A stretch of 64,000 nt of DNA from Lachnospiraceae bacterium (GTDB lineage Bacteria > Bacillota > Clostridia > Lachnospirales > Lachnospiraceae). A model generated the notes under the pieces. The model saw nothing but the letters and a program-made list of their open reading frames with translations, searched no databases and was not told the DNA's origin. The stretch lies in contig CAAEMZ010000017.1 in assembly GCA_900757195.1 (NCBI GenBank), positions 1 to 64,000 on the forward strand. Reading direction: 5' to 3'. Made by a program: the position numbers and the translations under genes. Shown piece by piece: positions 49,562-58,404 of the stretch; position 1 is the first letter of the stretch, and every line of letters begins with the position of its first letter.

Positions 49562-50593
49562 CTATGCAGATGCTTTCTTTGCTTTTTTCCGGCGCATAAT
49601 TCCCTTCGCCAGAATCAGAAGCACAACAAGACCTACTAATATATCAACAATGGCCGACGGTACACCGAGCTGACGCTGCATCGTATTGGCGCCGACCTGC
49701 ATGGCTGCCATACCGACCGCCACAAACATAACACCGACCGGATGATTTCCTGCCAGCAGCGCTACCAGAACTGCCGTATAACCACAGTTGGAGGAAATCC
49801 CTTCCAGAAGCTTTTTCTGAATCGCAAGAACTTCCACCACACCGGCCAGTCCTGCAAGACCGCCGCTTAAAAATGCAGAAATAACGATATTTTTCATAAC
49901 AGAAATACCGTTGCAGGCTGCCGCCCGTTTATTAAATCCAACAACTTTAATCTCATAACCCAGTGTCGTTTTCTGCAGTAAAAACCAGATAAGAGCGACT
50001 GACGCCACAGCGATCAGAAAACCGACATGAAGTCTGGTCGGCGGAAGAATCTGTGCGAGCTGGACCGACGGATCGATTTTTGCCGACTGGGGAACACTGC
50101 CCGACGGATCCATCAGGAATGTACGGACCGCAATTCCGATTAAATTAATCGCTATGTAGTTCAGCATGATCGTGACGATGATTTCGGAAATTCCGAGCTT
50201 CGCTTTAAACAGCGCCGCGATCAGCGCCCACACGCCGCCGGCCAGAAATCCGGCAGCCAGAGCCAGTATGATCCGTGCAGCCCCCGGAATCTGGGGAAGT
50301 CCCAGGGCAACGCCCGCCGCCGCAAGAGCGCCCACATAAAACTGGCCTTCCGCACCGATATTGAAAAATCCTGTCCGGAATGCCACCGCACATCCAAGGC
50401 CTGTGAAAATCAGCGGTGTGGCCTTTACAAAAACTTCGCAGAAACCATTGAGGTTTCCGAAAATCCCCCGGAAAAAGTTACTGTATGCCTCCACCGGATT
50501 GGCATCGGACAATAAAATCAGTCCCGTACCTACAGCAATGGTTATCAGGGCGATGATCACCGCCTGAAGCGCTTTACTTTTTTTATCTGTCAT
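49562..50593 (-). CDS. BMP-type nucleoside ABC transporter permease (NupP/YufP-like)
   Basis: The partner permease, 343 residues. ATPLIFTGLGCAVAFRTGFF and NIGAEGQFYVGALAAAGVAL near residues 56-95 form the family signature. GYEIKVVGFNKRAAACNGIS near 212 is the coupling loop. Its ATG overlaps the ATPase stop codon by one base. A short basic tail (MRRKKAKKAS) ends the protein. It forms the heterodimeric pore with the 48605 product. Confidence 0.9.
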   Translation of the reverse strand: MTDKKSKALQAVIIALITIAVGTGLILLSDANPVEAYSNFFRGIFGNLNGFCEVFVKATPLIFTGLGCAVAFRTGFFNIGAEGQFYVGALAAAGVALGLPQIPGAARIILALAAGFLAGGVWALIAALFKAKLGISEIIVTIMLNYIAINLIGIAVRTFLMDPSGSVPQSAKIDPSVQLAQILPPTRLHVGFLIAVASVALIWFLLQKTTLGYEIKVVGFNKRAAACNGISVMKNIVISAFLSGGLAGLAGVVEVLAIQKKLLEGISSNCGYTAVLVALLAGNHPVGVMFVAVGMAAMQVGANTMQRQLGVPSAIVDILVGLVVLLILAKGIMRRKKAKKASA

Positions 50594-52113
50594 TACTGCA
50601 TTGCCTCCTTTGTCACACCGCCCATTAACAGGCCGATTTTCTGAACATCCGCTTCATCCCGGTTCAGGACGCCGACAATCCGGCCGCCGAACATCACGGC
50701 GATCCGGTCGGATAACGCCAGAATTTCTTCCAGATCCGCTGAGATCAGCAGAACGCTCCGGTTGGAATTCCGCACATCCATCAATGTCTGCCGTACAAAC
50801 TCTGTCGCCCCGATATCGAGGCCTCGGGTCGGCTGGTTTGCGATCACCAGCTTTGCGTCCTCCGTTACTTCCCGGGCAATAATAATCTTCTGCTGATTAC
50901 CACCGGATAAAAGCTTTACGATGGATTCTTTTCCCGACGTTCCTGTCGTTTTAATCTGGAATTTCTCAATCGCACTGTCTGCCAGATCATCCATCGGTTT
51001 TTTATTAAAAATGCCCTTCTTTGAATAAGGTTCTTTATCATAATGTTTTAAAAGCATATTGTCCTTCAAAGACATATCGATGACAAGGCCGTCGGCATGA
51101 CGGTCATCGGAAATATAGGAAATACCCTTTTCAAAACGCTGTTTCACTGAATCCTTTTGAATATTTTCGTTCATAAAACAGATGTCCCCGGAAGTGATTT
51201 TCCGGATACCCGCAATGACCTCCGCCAGCTCGGTCTGTCCATTGCCGTCCACACCGGCAATCCCCAGAACCTCGCCTTTCCGGACCGTCATATTCACATG
51301 ATCCAGAATCGCCTTCTCCCCTTTGGCCACATGCACATCTTTTAACTCCAGAGCAATTTCACTGCCCTGCTGTTTCTGTATTTCAAAGCTTTCCTGAAGC
51401 TCCCGGCCAATCATATACATCGACAGCTCCGTCGGATTGGTTTCGGAAGTTACCAGGTCTTTAATTTTCTTTCCATCTCTCAAAATAGTTACCCGGTCGC
51501 TGATCGCCATAATCTCACTCATACGGTGGGTGATGATGATTACCGCGTAACCTTCACTTTTCAGTCTGCGCAGGACTTCAAAAAAGTCCTGAGTCTCTTT
51601 TGGGGTCAGCACCCCTGTCGGCTCATCCAGGATCAGCAGATCCACATTCCGGTATAAAGCTTTCAGAATCTCCACTCTCTGCTGTTCACCCACGGATAAA
51701 TCTCGAATCCGCGCATCGGGCCGCACAAGCAGTCCGTATTTTTCAGCCAGCTCCACAATACTTTTTCTGGCTTCCATTCTCGATAAAAACAGACCCTCCT
51801 GCTTTAATCCGAGAATAATATTATCCAATACCGTCATTTTCTGAACAAGGGAAAAATGCTGATGCACCATGCCGATTCCCTGTTCAATCGCTTCTCTTGG
51901 AGAATCAAATTCAACCTTCTTATCTTTCCAGTAAATCTCTCCACTATCCGCAGTATATATACCAAATAAAATATTCATCAGCGTTGTTTTGCCCGCACCA
52001 TTCTCTCCGAGCAGCGCATGAATCTCTCCCTTTTCCACAGCCAGGTTCACATTTTCATTGGCATACACACCGGAAAAAGCCTTGCTGATATTTTTCATCT
52101 CTAAGATTGCCAT
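50593..52113 (-). CDS. Nucleoside ABC transporter ATPase, two fused domains (NupO/YufO-like)
   Basis: A double ATPase of 506 residues. Domain 1: Walker A GENGAGKTTLMNILFG near residue 36, signature DLSVGEQQRVEILKAL near 140, Walker B LLILDEPTGVLTP near 160. Domain 2: degenerate Walker A GVDGNGQTELAEVIAG near 286, signature LLSGGNQQKIIIAREV near 397. This layout and the degenerate second P-loop match nucleoside and simple-sugar importers. The start at MAILEM follows GGAGAAAG; an upstream ATG in the intergenic region was rejected. Confidence 0.92.
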   Translation of the reverse strand: MAILEMKNISKAFSGVYANENVNLAVEKGEIHALLGENGAGKTTLMNILFGIYTADSGEIYWKDKKVEFDSPREAIEQGIGMVHQHFSLVQKMTVLDNIILGLKQEGLFLSRMEARKSIVELAEKYGLLVRPDARIRDLSVGEQQRVEILKALYRNVDLLILDEPTGVLTPKETQDFFEVLRRLKSEGYAVIIITHRMSEIMAISDRVTILRDGKKIKDLVTSETNPTELSMYMIGRELQESFEIQKQQGSEIALELKDVHVAKGEKAILDHVNMTVRKGEVLGIAGVDGNGQTELAEVIAGIRKITSGDICFMNENIQKDSVKQRFEKGISYISDDRHADGLVIDMSLKDNMLLKHYDKEPYSKKGIFNKKPMDDLADSAIEKFQIKTTGTSGKESIVKLLSGGNQQKIIIAREVTEDAKLVIANQPTRGLDIGATEFVRQTLMDVRNSNRSVLLISADLEEILALSDRIAVMFGGRIVGVLNRDEADVQKIGLLMGGVTKEAMQ

Positions 52114-52197
52114 AATCTTTCTCCTTTGATAACCAGATATGGGACGCCCCGGCACTACACCGGCGCGTCCCTTAATTTTTCAGGATTTATGCGATTA

Positions 52198-53262
52198 TTA
52201 TCTTGCAGCTGTATCGCAAGGTACTACAAATTCACCAGATTTGATAGCTTCGATTTTTTCATCGATCATCTTGCGAACATCTTCCGGAATAACGCTTTCC
52301 ATATCATAATATGGAGCCATTTCAACAACGCCTTCTGCCATACCTAATTCTTTAACTTCGCCTTTGAAGTTTCCGCTGACAACGTCATTGTAAGCAGCTT
52401 CGATAAGAACAGGTACATTATACATAGAAGATGTTAAGATGGTTTCAGGAGCAAGTTCGTGCTGGTCATAGGAATCACCGGTTGCGTAGATGCCGGCATC
52501 TTTCGCTGCGTTGATCGCACCTGTACCACATTCGTTGGCATCATGTGCAATAAAGTCAACACCGCTGTCGATCATCGCCTGAGCAGCTTCTTTGGCAAGG
52601 GCTGTATCTGTAAAGCTTCCTGTCCATGCTGTCTGAACCTCGATGTCCGGATTGATGGATTTTGCACCGTCTTCAAAACCGTTCATGATCTTAATTAAAG
52701 AAGCGCCTTCAACCGGACCGATGAAACCAAGTTTGTTGGATTTTGTCATGCTTGCAGCAAGCATACCTTCGATATAGCCGCCTTCTTCACATTTCATAAC
52801 ATAAGAAGCTACGTTGTCTGCAGCTGCATCGGCCTCTACACAGATGAATTTTGTATCCGGATACTGAGCGCCGACTTCCAGAGCCGGATCACCGAACTGG
52901 AAACCATGTCCGATAACGATATCATAACCGCTTGCTGCGTAATCTGTAAATGTTGCTGCCATATCTGCTGCCTGAAGATTTTCTGTATAAGCGATTTCTG
53001 CGCCATATTTTTCTTCAAGTAATTTCAGTCCGTCATATGCAGACTGACACCATCCCATATCGTTGACAGCGCCTGTTACACAGAGAGCAACTTTTAAGCT
53101 TTCGCCGTCTGCTGCTGCACTTTCTTTTGCTTCGCTGCCTGTTTCTGCAGTTGTTTCTGCCTTTGTTTCAGCTTTTGTTTCTTTTTTGTCACTGCCGCCG
53201 CATGCTGTCAGCATGGAAACAGCCAGTGTCAGGCTTAATGCCAGAGCTACAAGTTTTTTCAT
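52198..53262 (-). CDS. BMP family nucleoside-binding lipoprotein
   Basis: The extracellular receptor of the transporter, 354 residues. The lipobox is SMLTACGG with Cys21, followed by a Lys/Glu/Thr-rich linker. The BMP (Bmp/Med) domain shows KVALCVTGAVNDMGWCQSAY near residue 58, YDIVIGHGFQFGDPALEVG near 115, and KLGFIGPVEGASLIKIMNGFE near 173. Binding of purine nucleosides is inferred from homologues. It follows the deaminase gene by 66 nt, with no clear promoter between. Confidence 0.92.
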   Translation of the reverse strand: MKKLVALALSLTLAVSMLTACGGSDKKETKAETKAETTAETGSEAKESAAADGESLKVALCVTGAVNDMGWCQSAYDGLKLLEEKYGAEIAYTENLQAADMAATFTDYAASGYDIVIGHGFQFGDPALEVGAQYPDTKFICVEADAAADNVASYVMKCEEGGYIEGMLAASMTKSNKLGFIGPVEGASLIKIMNGFEDGAKSINPDIEVQTAWTGSFTDTALAKEAAQAMIDSGVDFIAHDANECGTGAINAAKDAGIYATGDSYDQHELAPETILTSSMYNVPVLIEAAYNDVVSGNFKGEVKELGMAEGVVEMAPYYDMESVIPEDVRKMIDEKIEAIKSGEFVVPCDTAAR

Positions 53263-53328
53263 TGTTTCATTTCTCCTTTAACCTTTTTAATGATAAATTC
53301 ATTTGTATATTAAATATAAAATGATCGA

Positions 53329-54699
53329 TTATTTACCGGAAGACATCGGATAAACCATCGGGAAACGATCCGGAAGCTCGATACCTGCACGGGAACGGAT
53401 AGCGGCTGCATGTTCTTTGGCAGCGGCCAGAACTTCCTCTTCATTCAGAGACAGTACGATGCGGTCCTTCATCAGCCATTTACCATCGCACATCGTGCTT
53501 TCTACATTGGAAGAATGCATGGAAGATACGATATTGGCAATCGGATCGTGGCAAGGAAGCATTCCGACAGAATCCGGATTAATAATGATTAAATCCGCTT
53601 TCTTTCCGGCTTCAAGGCTTCCGTAAAGGTCTTCATCCAGCAGCGCTTTGGCTCCGTTGATCGTCGCCATACGGATAATTTCCTGTGCTTTCACAACATC
53701 CGGTTCCAGACGCCAGCCTTTATGGATCAGGGATGTAAGATACATCTCGTCCACCATATCCATACGGTTGTTGGATGGTGCGCCATCCGTACCGATAGTC
53801 ACACAGATGCCTTCTCTGAGCATCCGCGGTACTTTGGCAAAGCCAAGGACACGCATCGCTGCTGCCGGGTTATGGGATACTTTTACCTGGTGGTCACGGA
53901 ACATCTCAACTTCTTCGTTCGTCAGCCATACCGTATGTACAGCGAGGAAGTTTTTGTCGAGAACACCCAGTTTATTCAAATGGGTAACGGTCCATTCACC
54001 ACGGGTTGCCTGCATATATTCCACTTCATCTTTAACTTCTGCCACATGCATATGAACGCCGACATTGTACTTGTCCGCCAGTTCTTTGGAACGAACAATC
54101 AGATCGTCGGTACAGTTAAAGATCGTCCGAAGTCCGAACCATACCTGCACACGACCGTCATAGGTATTATGGAACTTCTTTAAATCCTCTTCCTGTTTGT
54201 CCAGTTCTTCATTCGTTGTTTTCTGCCATACTTTCGGCAGACCTTCACCGCAGTCCATGACAGATTTTGCCAGTTTCGCCCGAAGACCCGCTTCGGCCAC
54301 ACCCCGTACCATGCCGGAAACATGCTGTCCGCCCGGTTCGGCAAAGGATGTACATCCGCATTTAATCTGTTCCAGACAGCAGGCCAGAGTGGATACGTAG
54401 GAATCCTCCTCTGTCATGTTGCTTTCGTAAGGCCAGATACGATCATGAAGCCAGGTCAGCAGATTTACGTCATCGCCAAGACCCCGTCCGAGCTGCTGTG
54501 ATGTATGTACATGGGTGTTTACAAGGCCCGGCATAACGATCTTGCCTTTACAGTCAATAACCTCATCCACATCTTCTTTTAACTCAAAATGTCCCACTTT
54601 GCTGATCTTGTCATCAACGATAAGAACACTGCCTTCCGAATAGACTTCTTCTTTATCGTTCATGGTCACAACAAGTGCGTTTTTTAATAATGTTTTCAT
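53329..54699 (-). CDS. Atz/Trz-type amidohydrolase (MtaD/SsnA-like deaminase)
   Basis: A metal-dependent deaminase of 456 residues. Ligands appear as MPGLVNTHVHTSQQLGRGLG near residue 55 (HxH), VGVHMHVAEVKDEV near 213, LAVHTVWLTNEEVEMF near 252, and ICVTIGTDGAPSNNRMDM near 301 (Asp). LAGK-like LEAGKKADLIIINPDS closes the fold. The group includes S-adenosylhomocysteine/methylthioadenosine deaminase, guanine deaminase and SsnA. Next to a nucleoside transporter, a purine (deoxy)nucleoside or base substrate is likely. It has its own consensus promoter and is divergent from an XRE-cupin regulator. Confidence 0.85.
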   Translation of the reverse strand: MKTLLKNALVVTMNDKEEVYSEGSVLIVDDKISKVGHFELKEDVDEVIDCKGKIVMPGLVNTHVHTSQQLGRGLGDDVNLLTWLHDRIWPYESNMTEEDSYVSTLACCLEQIKCGCTSFAEPGGQHVSGMVRGVAEAGLRAKLAKSVMDCGEGLPKVWQKTTNEELDKQEEDLKKFHNTYDGRVQVWFGLRTIFNCTDDLIVRSKELADKYNVGVHMHVAEVKDEVEYMQATRGEWTVTHLNKLGVLDKNFLAVHTVWLTNEEVEMFRDHQVKVSHNPAAAMRVLGFAKVPRMLREGICVTIGTDGAPSNNRMDMVDEMYLTSLIHKGWRLEPDVVKAQEIIRMATINGAKALLDEDLYGSLEAGKKADLIIINPDSVGMLPCHDPIANIVSSMHSSNVESTMCDGKWLMKDRIVLSLNEEEVLAAAKEHAAAIRSRAGIELPDRFPMVYPMSSGK

Positions 54700-54733
54700 T
54701 GGAACCCATCATCTCCTCTGTTAAGATGCGTTC

Positions 54734-54762
54734 ATTATAACGAATTGTGTTCGCTTTGTCAA
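54734..54762 (-). promoter_or_regulatory. Consensus promoter of the deaminase/nucleoside operon
   Basis: On the minus strand TTGACA (54757-54762), a 17-nt spacer and TATAAT (54734-54739) are both consensus. The spacer contains the palindrome CGAATTGTGTTCG (54741-54753), a candidate operator for the divergent regulator. Confidence 0.82.
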
Positions 54763-54796
54763 TCAGTCCAATGTTGAATTTGGTTGAAATTTGTAT

Positions 54797-54825
54797 TTGA
54801 CGAAATTCTTTTTTTTCTATATAAT
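54797..54825 (+). promoter_or_regulatory. Promoter of the XRE-cupin regulator gene
   Basis: TTGACG (54797-54802), a 17-nt spacer and consensus TATAAT (54820-54825), 25 nt before the start codon. It is divergent from the deaminase promoter; the two -35 boxes are 34 nt apart. Confidence 0.78.
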
Positions 54826-54850
54826 AGCAAATCAAGAAAGGAAGCGCTCT

Positions 54851-55420
54851 ATGTCCGATATCGATTTAAACAAAATTGGAAATATTTTAAAAACACGCCG
54901 GCTGGAAAAGAACCTGTCCATCCGGGACCTGTCAGCCCGCTCCGACACCGCAGCCAGCACCATCAGCCAGATTGAAACCGGGAAAACCTCCCCGAATCTT
55001 CTCACGCTGAAAGCCCTGTGCAACGCTCTGGATGTCCCGGTAGCTTCACTGTTCATGGATGATGAGATCTCCAATGTCCGCCTCGTCCGCAAAAACGAAC
55101 AGAAAACCTTTATCCGAAATATCAGCAACGGAAAAGCTCTGGTGGAATCCCTCATCACCCAGGGAAAAAACGAAATGTGGGGAGCAATCATTGATATTCC
55201 CGCAAAAACAGATTCCGGCACCTTCGCCCATCACGGTGGAGAGGAAATGATTTTTGTTCTGGAAGGCCGGTTAAAATATGAACTTGAAAATTACAAAAAA
55301 TACGAACTTGAAAAATACGACACCCTCTATTACCCGAACTACCTCGGCCATCGCTGGGAAAACCCTTACGATGAGGATGTCAAAATGCTGATTATTTCCA
55401 CATCGCCTTATAAATTTTAA
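54851..55420 (+). CDS. XRE-family regulator with C-terminal cupin domain
   Basis: A 189-residue regulator. The XRE HTH covers residues 8-62: KIGNILKTRRLEKNLSIRDL, then TAASTISQIETGKTSPNLLT. The cupin part is in residues 110-187: TFAHHGGEEMIFVLEGRLKY, with DTLYYPNYLGHRWENPYDED carrying the second His. Such regulators sense small molecules and often govern purine, polyamine or amino acid genes. The start ATG at 54851 is behind AAAGGAAG. Its position, divergent from the deaminase/transporter operon, makes that operon the likely target. Confidence 0.9.
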   Translation: MSDIDLNKIGNILKTRRLEKNLSIRDLSARSDTAASTISQIETGKTSPNLLTLKALCNALDVPVASLFMDDEISNVRLVRKNEQKTFIRNISNGKALVESLITQGKNEMWGAIIDIPAKTDSGTFAHHGGEEMIFVLEGRLKYELENYKKYELEKYDTLYYPNYLGHRWENPYDEDVKMLIISTSPYKF

Positions 55421-55471
55421 TGGACCATGTATGCTTTGTGTCCATTCCTCAAAAAACTTTTTCTGTCACTG

Positions 55472-55520
55472 AAAAAATGCCGTTTAACAGAGGCTCACGC
55501 CCCGTTAAACGGCATTTTTT
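55472..55520. terminator. Shared terminator between XRE-cupin and AIM24 genes
   Basis: AAAAAATGCCGTTTAAC and GTTAAACGGCATTTTTT form a 17-bp stem with a 15-nt loop, with T-runs on both strands. It separates convergent genes. Confidence 0.9.
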
Positions 55521-55529
55521 AAGTATTAT

Positions 55530-56213
55530 TTATTTTCCCGATGTCGGAATATACGGAATAATTTTATTCGCCAGCTCCGCTGCGGTCATCGTCTGCAGCC
55601 ACACCTTCCCCGGCCCTTCCAGACAGGTCAAAAACAGTCCTTCCCCGCCGAAAAAGATATTGGTAAAACCTTTGACGGTTTCAATCGAATATTTCACCCG
55701 TTCTTCAAAATAAGCCACATTTCCGGAATCGACTTTCAGCCGCTGTCCCGGAGCCAGGTCGTATTCACAGACCGTTCCATCCAGTTCAAGAAAGGCCGTC
55801 CCGCTTCCGGAAAGACGCTGAAGCACGAAACCTTCGCCGCCGAACATACCGCTGCTGATCTTCTTCGTGAGCACCGCTTCCAGGTTGACACTGTGCTGCG
55901 CGCAGAGAAACGCCCCCTTCTGTGCAATATAAGATTTTCCCGGTCCGATTTCTAACGTATGGATCTCACCCGGCAGGGATGCTGCCAGTGTGATTTCCTG
56001 TCCGTCCTGCTCCGCCGTATAGGTTGCCATGAACAGGGAATCCCCGGAAAACATCCGTCCAAGCCCCTTCATGAATCCGCCATGGGTATTCGTTTCCATA
56101 GAAATGCTGTCTGTCATCCAGCTCATACCTCCGGACTGGGTATAGATGCTTTCTCCCCGATTCATCCGCAGTGACACTGCCGGAAAAGGATTTCCAAAAA
56201 CTCTGTATTGCAT
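55530..56213 (-). CDS. AIM24 family protein
   Basis: A 227-residue protein of the AIM24/TIGR00266 family with a tandem beta-sandwich (tryptophan RNA-binding-attenuator-like) fold. It contains VSLRMNRGESIYTQSGGMSW near residue 15, GLGRMFSGDSLFMATYTAEQ near 50, and EGFVLQRLSGSGTAFLELDG near 123. GGEGLFLTCLEGPGKVWLQT is near the C-terminus. Function in bacteria is unknown. It lacks any signal or TM segment. GGAGGTAG lies upstream of the ATG. Confidence 0.87.
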   Translation of the reverse strand: MQYRVFGNPFPAVSLRMNRGESIYTQSGGMSWMTDSISMETNTHGGFMKGLGRMFSGDSLFMATYTAEQDGQEITLAASLPGEIHTLEIGPGKSYIAQKGAFLCAQHSVNLEAVLTKKISSGMFGGEGFVLQRLSGSGTAFLELDGTVCEYDLAPGQRLKVDSGNVAYFEERVKYSIETVKGFTNIFFGGEGLFLTCLEGPGKVWLQTMTAAELANKIIPYIPTSGK

Positions 56214-56315
56214 ATTTCTACCTCCTCTGAATGTTTGTTGTCAAACCCCTTTTTTTGTTCCCATTATATCACAAAATCCACATCCGGTAACCGCTGTCTT
56301 TGTAAAAATCTGATG

Positions 56316-57299
56316 TCAGTTCAGAAAAGTATACCAATATCCAAAATCGCTGGCGCCCTCTCCGCCTTCCCGGATGGGTTTAAATACGCGGAATCCGAAC
56401 ATATTTGCCATAAAGGCTTCCCGGGAATGGCGGGTCCCCGGAACCCCGAGGATATAATGGCTGCCCGTCTCATCGGTCCGCTTCAGCCGGGCAAAAATCA
56501 GATGCCTGTAGCTGTAATAGCCATGGAGCAGAAAGCTGTTGCTGCCATAGGACCAGCAGTCAATCGGCATTCTTCCGATATCCTGAGGCTCCAGCCGCAC
56601 ACAGGCCTCCACCGCATCATCCTCAAAGGGATACATTCCGGGACACTGATCCAGTATCTTCCGAAAACTCACGCCGCGTCCATCCTCTTCCATCGTGACC
56701 ATCTGCCCTTCTTCTGTCCCCGGTTCCGCCTTTGTTTCTCCATCCTTTATTTCCCCATCCTTTATTTCTCCGTCCTTTATTTCTTCCGGCCCGGTTGCCA
56801 CCGCACAGGTATTTTCCCCGCCCTCAGCCGCCGGCTGTATATCGCCGGTCTCCGCCGCTTCCCGGGCTCTGTCCTCGCCCGCTCCCTGGGCTTCCTCGGG
56901 ATTTTCCTCCCATCGGACAAGAAACCTGCGAATATCCAGGTCCCCATGATCCCAGCGGGTTCCGTAAAATTTTTCACTGTCCCCACGGATAATCATGCCC
57001 GACATCTGATCCAGACGATAGCCGGAACCGGCTATATTCTCCGTGTCCGTTCGAAAATTCCATTCGCCGCCATGATTTTTTATCCGGACATCCCCCACAT
57101 AAACGCCCCGTAAATCCTGGCCAAACCGCAGAAACATATAGACCTGGCAGCGTTCCATTCCTGTATACACATTTTTCAGCGCCAGAGCGATCCGGCACTG
57201 GCCGTTTCGGCTTTCCACCTTGACAAAACCGGCATTCATTGTTTTTGTGCCGTTCTCATAAAGATAGATATATGAAACAAACCGATTATAATCCGACAT
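56316..57299 (-). CDS. DUF6128-like hypothetical protein with internal repeat
   Basis: A protein of 327 residues. The N-terminal 120 residues (FVSYIYLYENGTKTMNAGFV; GECR-like RNGQCRIALALKNVYTG) resemble DUF6128 of Lachnospiraceae; that naming is from memory. A charged, Glu/Gly-rich low-complexity linker follows, including four tandem EIKDG-type units. A conserved C-terminal half has RKILDQCPGMYPFEDDAVEA, YSYRHLIFARL and GSHYILGVPGTRHSREAFMA. No catalytic motif is recognised. The start at MSDYNRF follows GGAGG with a 9-nt spacer. Confidence 0.75.
   Translation of the reverse strand: MSDYNRFVSYIYLYENGTKTMNAGFVKVESRNGQCRIALALKNVYTGMERCQVYMFLRFGQDLRGVYVGDVRIKNHGGEWNFRTDTENIAGSGYRLDQMSGMIIRGDSEKFYGTRWDHGDLDIRRFLVRWEENPEEAQGAGEDRAREAAETGDIQPAAEGGENTCAVATGPEEIKDGEIKDGEIKDGETKAEPGTEEGQMVTMEEDGRGVSFRKILDQCPGMYPFEDDAVEACVRLEPQDIGRMPIDCWSYGSNSFLLHGYYSYRHLIFARLKRTDETGSHYILGVPGTRHSREAFMANMFGFRVFKPIREGGEGASDFGYWYTFLN
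56731..56790. repeat. Four-unit 15-nt in-frame tandem repeat
   Basis: Four consecutive 15-nt units on the plus strand, each starting TTTATTTC or TTTGTTTC and containing CATCC or CGTCC, encode EIKDG repeats in the linker of the minus-strand DUF6128-like protein. The last unit is diverged. Confidence 0.85.
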
Positions 57300-57350
57300 A
57301 GAAAAATCCTCCTTTTTGACTATCTTATGCGTCAATCCGGAGGATTAGTA

Positions 57351-58226
57351 TTATTTTTCATTCATTTTTCGATGAAGGATATTCGCCAGCCGGGCAAATT
57401 CTTCCAGTGTCAGCGCCTCACCCCGGACGGTTTCCGGAAATCCCGCTTCCCGTATAGAATCCATAATGGCTTCTTTGGATGCCGATATCAGGTCCGAATT
57501 TTTCAATCCGTTCTGCAGCGTTTTGCGCCGCTGGTTAAAGGATGCCCGGATCATGTTAAACAACAGCCCTTCATTATCGACATCGACAACAGGTTTCTCA
57601 TGGCGCGTCAGACGGATCACCGCAGAATCCACATTCGGTCTCGGAATAAAACAGTTCGCCGGAACATTGGCCACCAGATAAGGTTCCGCATAATACTGGA
57701 CTGCCAGAGAAAGGGCTCCGTAATCTTTGCTTCCCGGACCGACCTTCATACGGTCTGCCACCTCTTTCTGCACCATGACCGTAATATTATCGATTGGCAC
57801 ATGGCTCTCAAAAAGCCCCATAATGATCGGTGTCGTAATATAATAGGGCAGATTGGCAACGACCTTTATCGGCTTTCCGCCATTTTTCTCCATCGCCAGC
57901 GCAGCGATATCTACCTTCAGAATATCTTCATTAATCACCGTGACATTATCGTAGGCGCTCAGAGTCTCCCCTAAAATCGGTATCAGCTTCCGGTCGATCT
58001 CCACCGCCGCAACTTCCCGGGCTTCCTCCGCCAGATACTGGGTCATCGTTCCGATTCCCGGTCCGATCTCAAGAACAAAGTCTTCCTTCGTCACCTGGGC
58101 TCCCCGGATAATTTTATGAATGACATGTTCATCGATCAAAAAGTTCTGGCCGAATTTTTTCTGGAAACTGAACTGATATTTTTTTATTGTTTCTATGGTC
58201 TTTTGTGGATTTGACAGTTTTTCCAT
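57351..58226 (-). CDS. rsmA: 16S rRNA dimethyladenosine transferase RsmA/KsgA
   Basis: A methyltransferase of 291 residues that dimethylates A1518 and A1519 in helix 45 of 16S rRNA. The N-terminal FSFQKKFGQNFLIDEHVIHK is standard. SAM motif I is VLEIGPGIGTMTQYLAE near residue 50. The catalytic motif IV is KVVANLPYYITTPIIMGL near 120. MVQKEVADRMKVGPGSKDYGALSLAVQYY and the FNQRRKTLQNGLK block confirm the family. ATG start; no clear Shine-Dalgarno beyond GAGGTT. Confidence 0.95.
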   Translation of the reverse strand: MEKLSNPQKTIETIKKYQFSFQKKFGQNFLIDEHVIHKIIRGAQVTKEDFVLEIGPGIGTMTQYLAEEAREVAAVEIDRKLIPILGETLSAYDNVTVINEDILKVDIAALAMEKNGGKPIKVVANLPYYITTPIIMGLFESHVPIDNITVMVQKEVADRMKVGPGSKDYGALSLAVQYYAEPYLVANVPANCFIPRPNVDSAVIRLTRHEKPVVDVDNEGLLFNMIRASFNQRRKTLQNGLKNSDLISASKEAIMDSIREAGFPETVRGEALTLEEFARLANILHRKMNEK

Positions 58227-58404
58227 TCTTAACCTCTTTCATTACGTTATATTTAATCAGTGTATCGTTCACCGCCCGACTTGTCAACTGTCCCCTGCCC
58301 AAAACTGTCTGTTTTATTCCCAAAACCGCTCCTGTACGTTTATATATCCGCATGCTATAATAAGCTTATTCAAATGAAAACTGTTTTTGAAAGGAACTTA
58401 GTTT

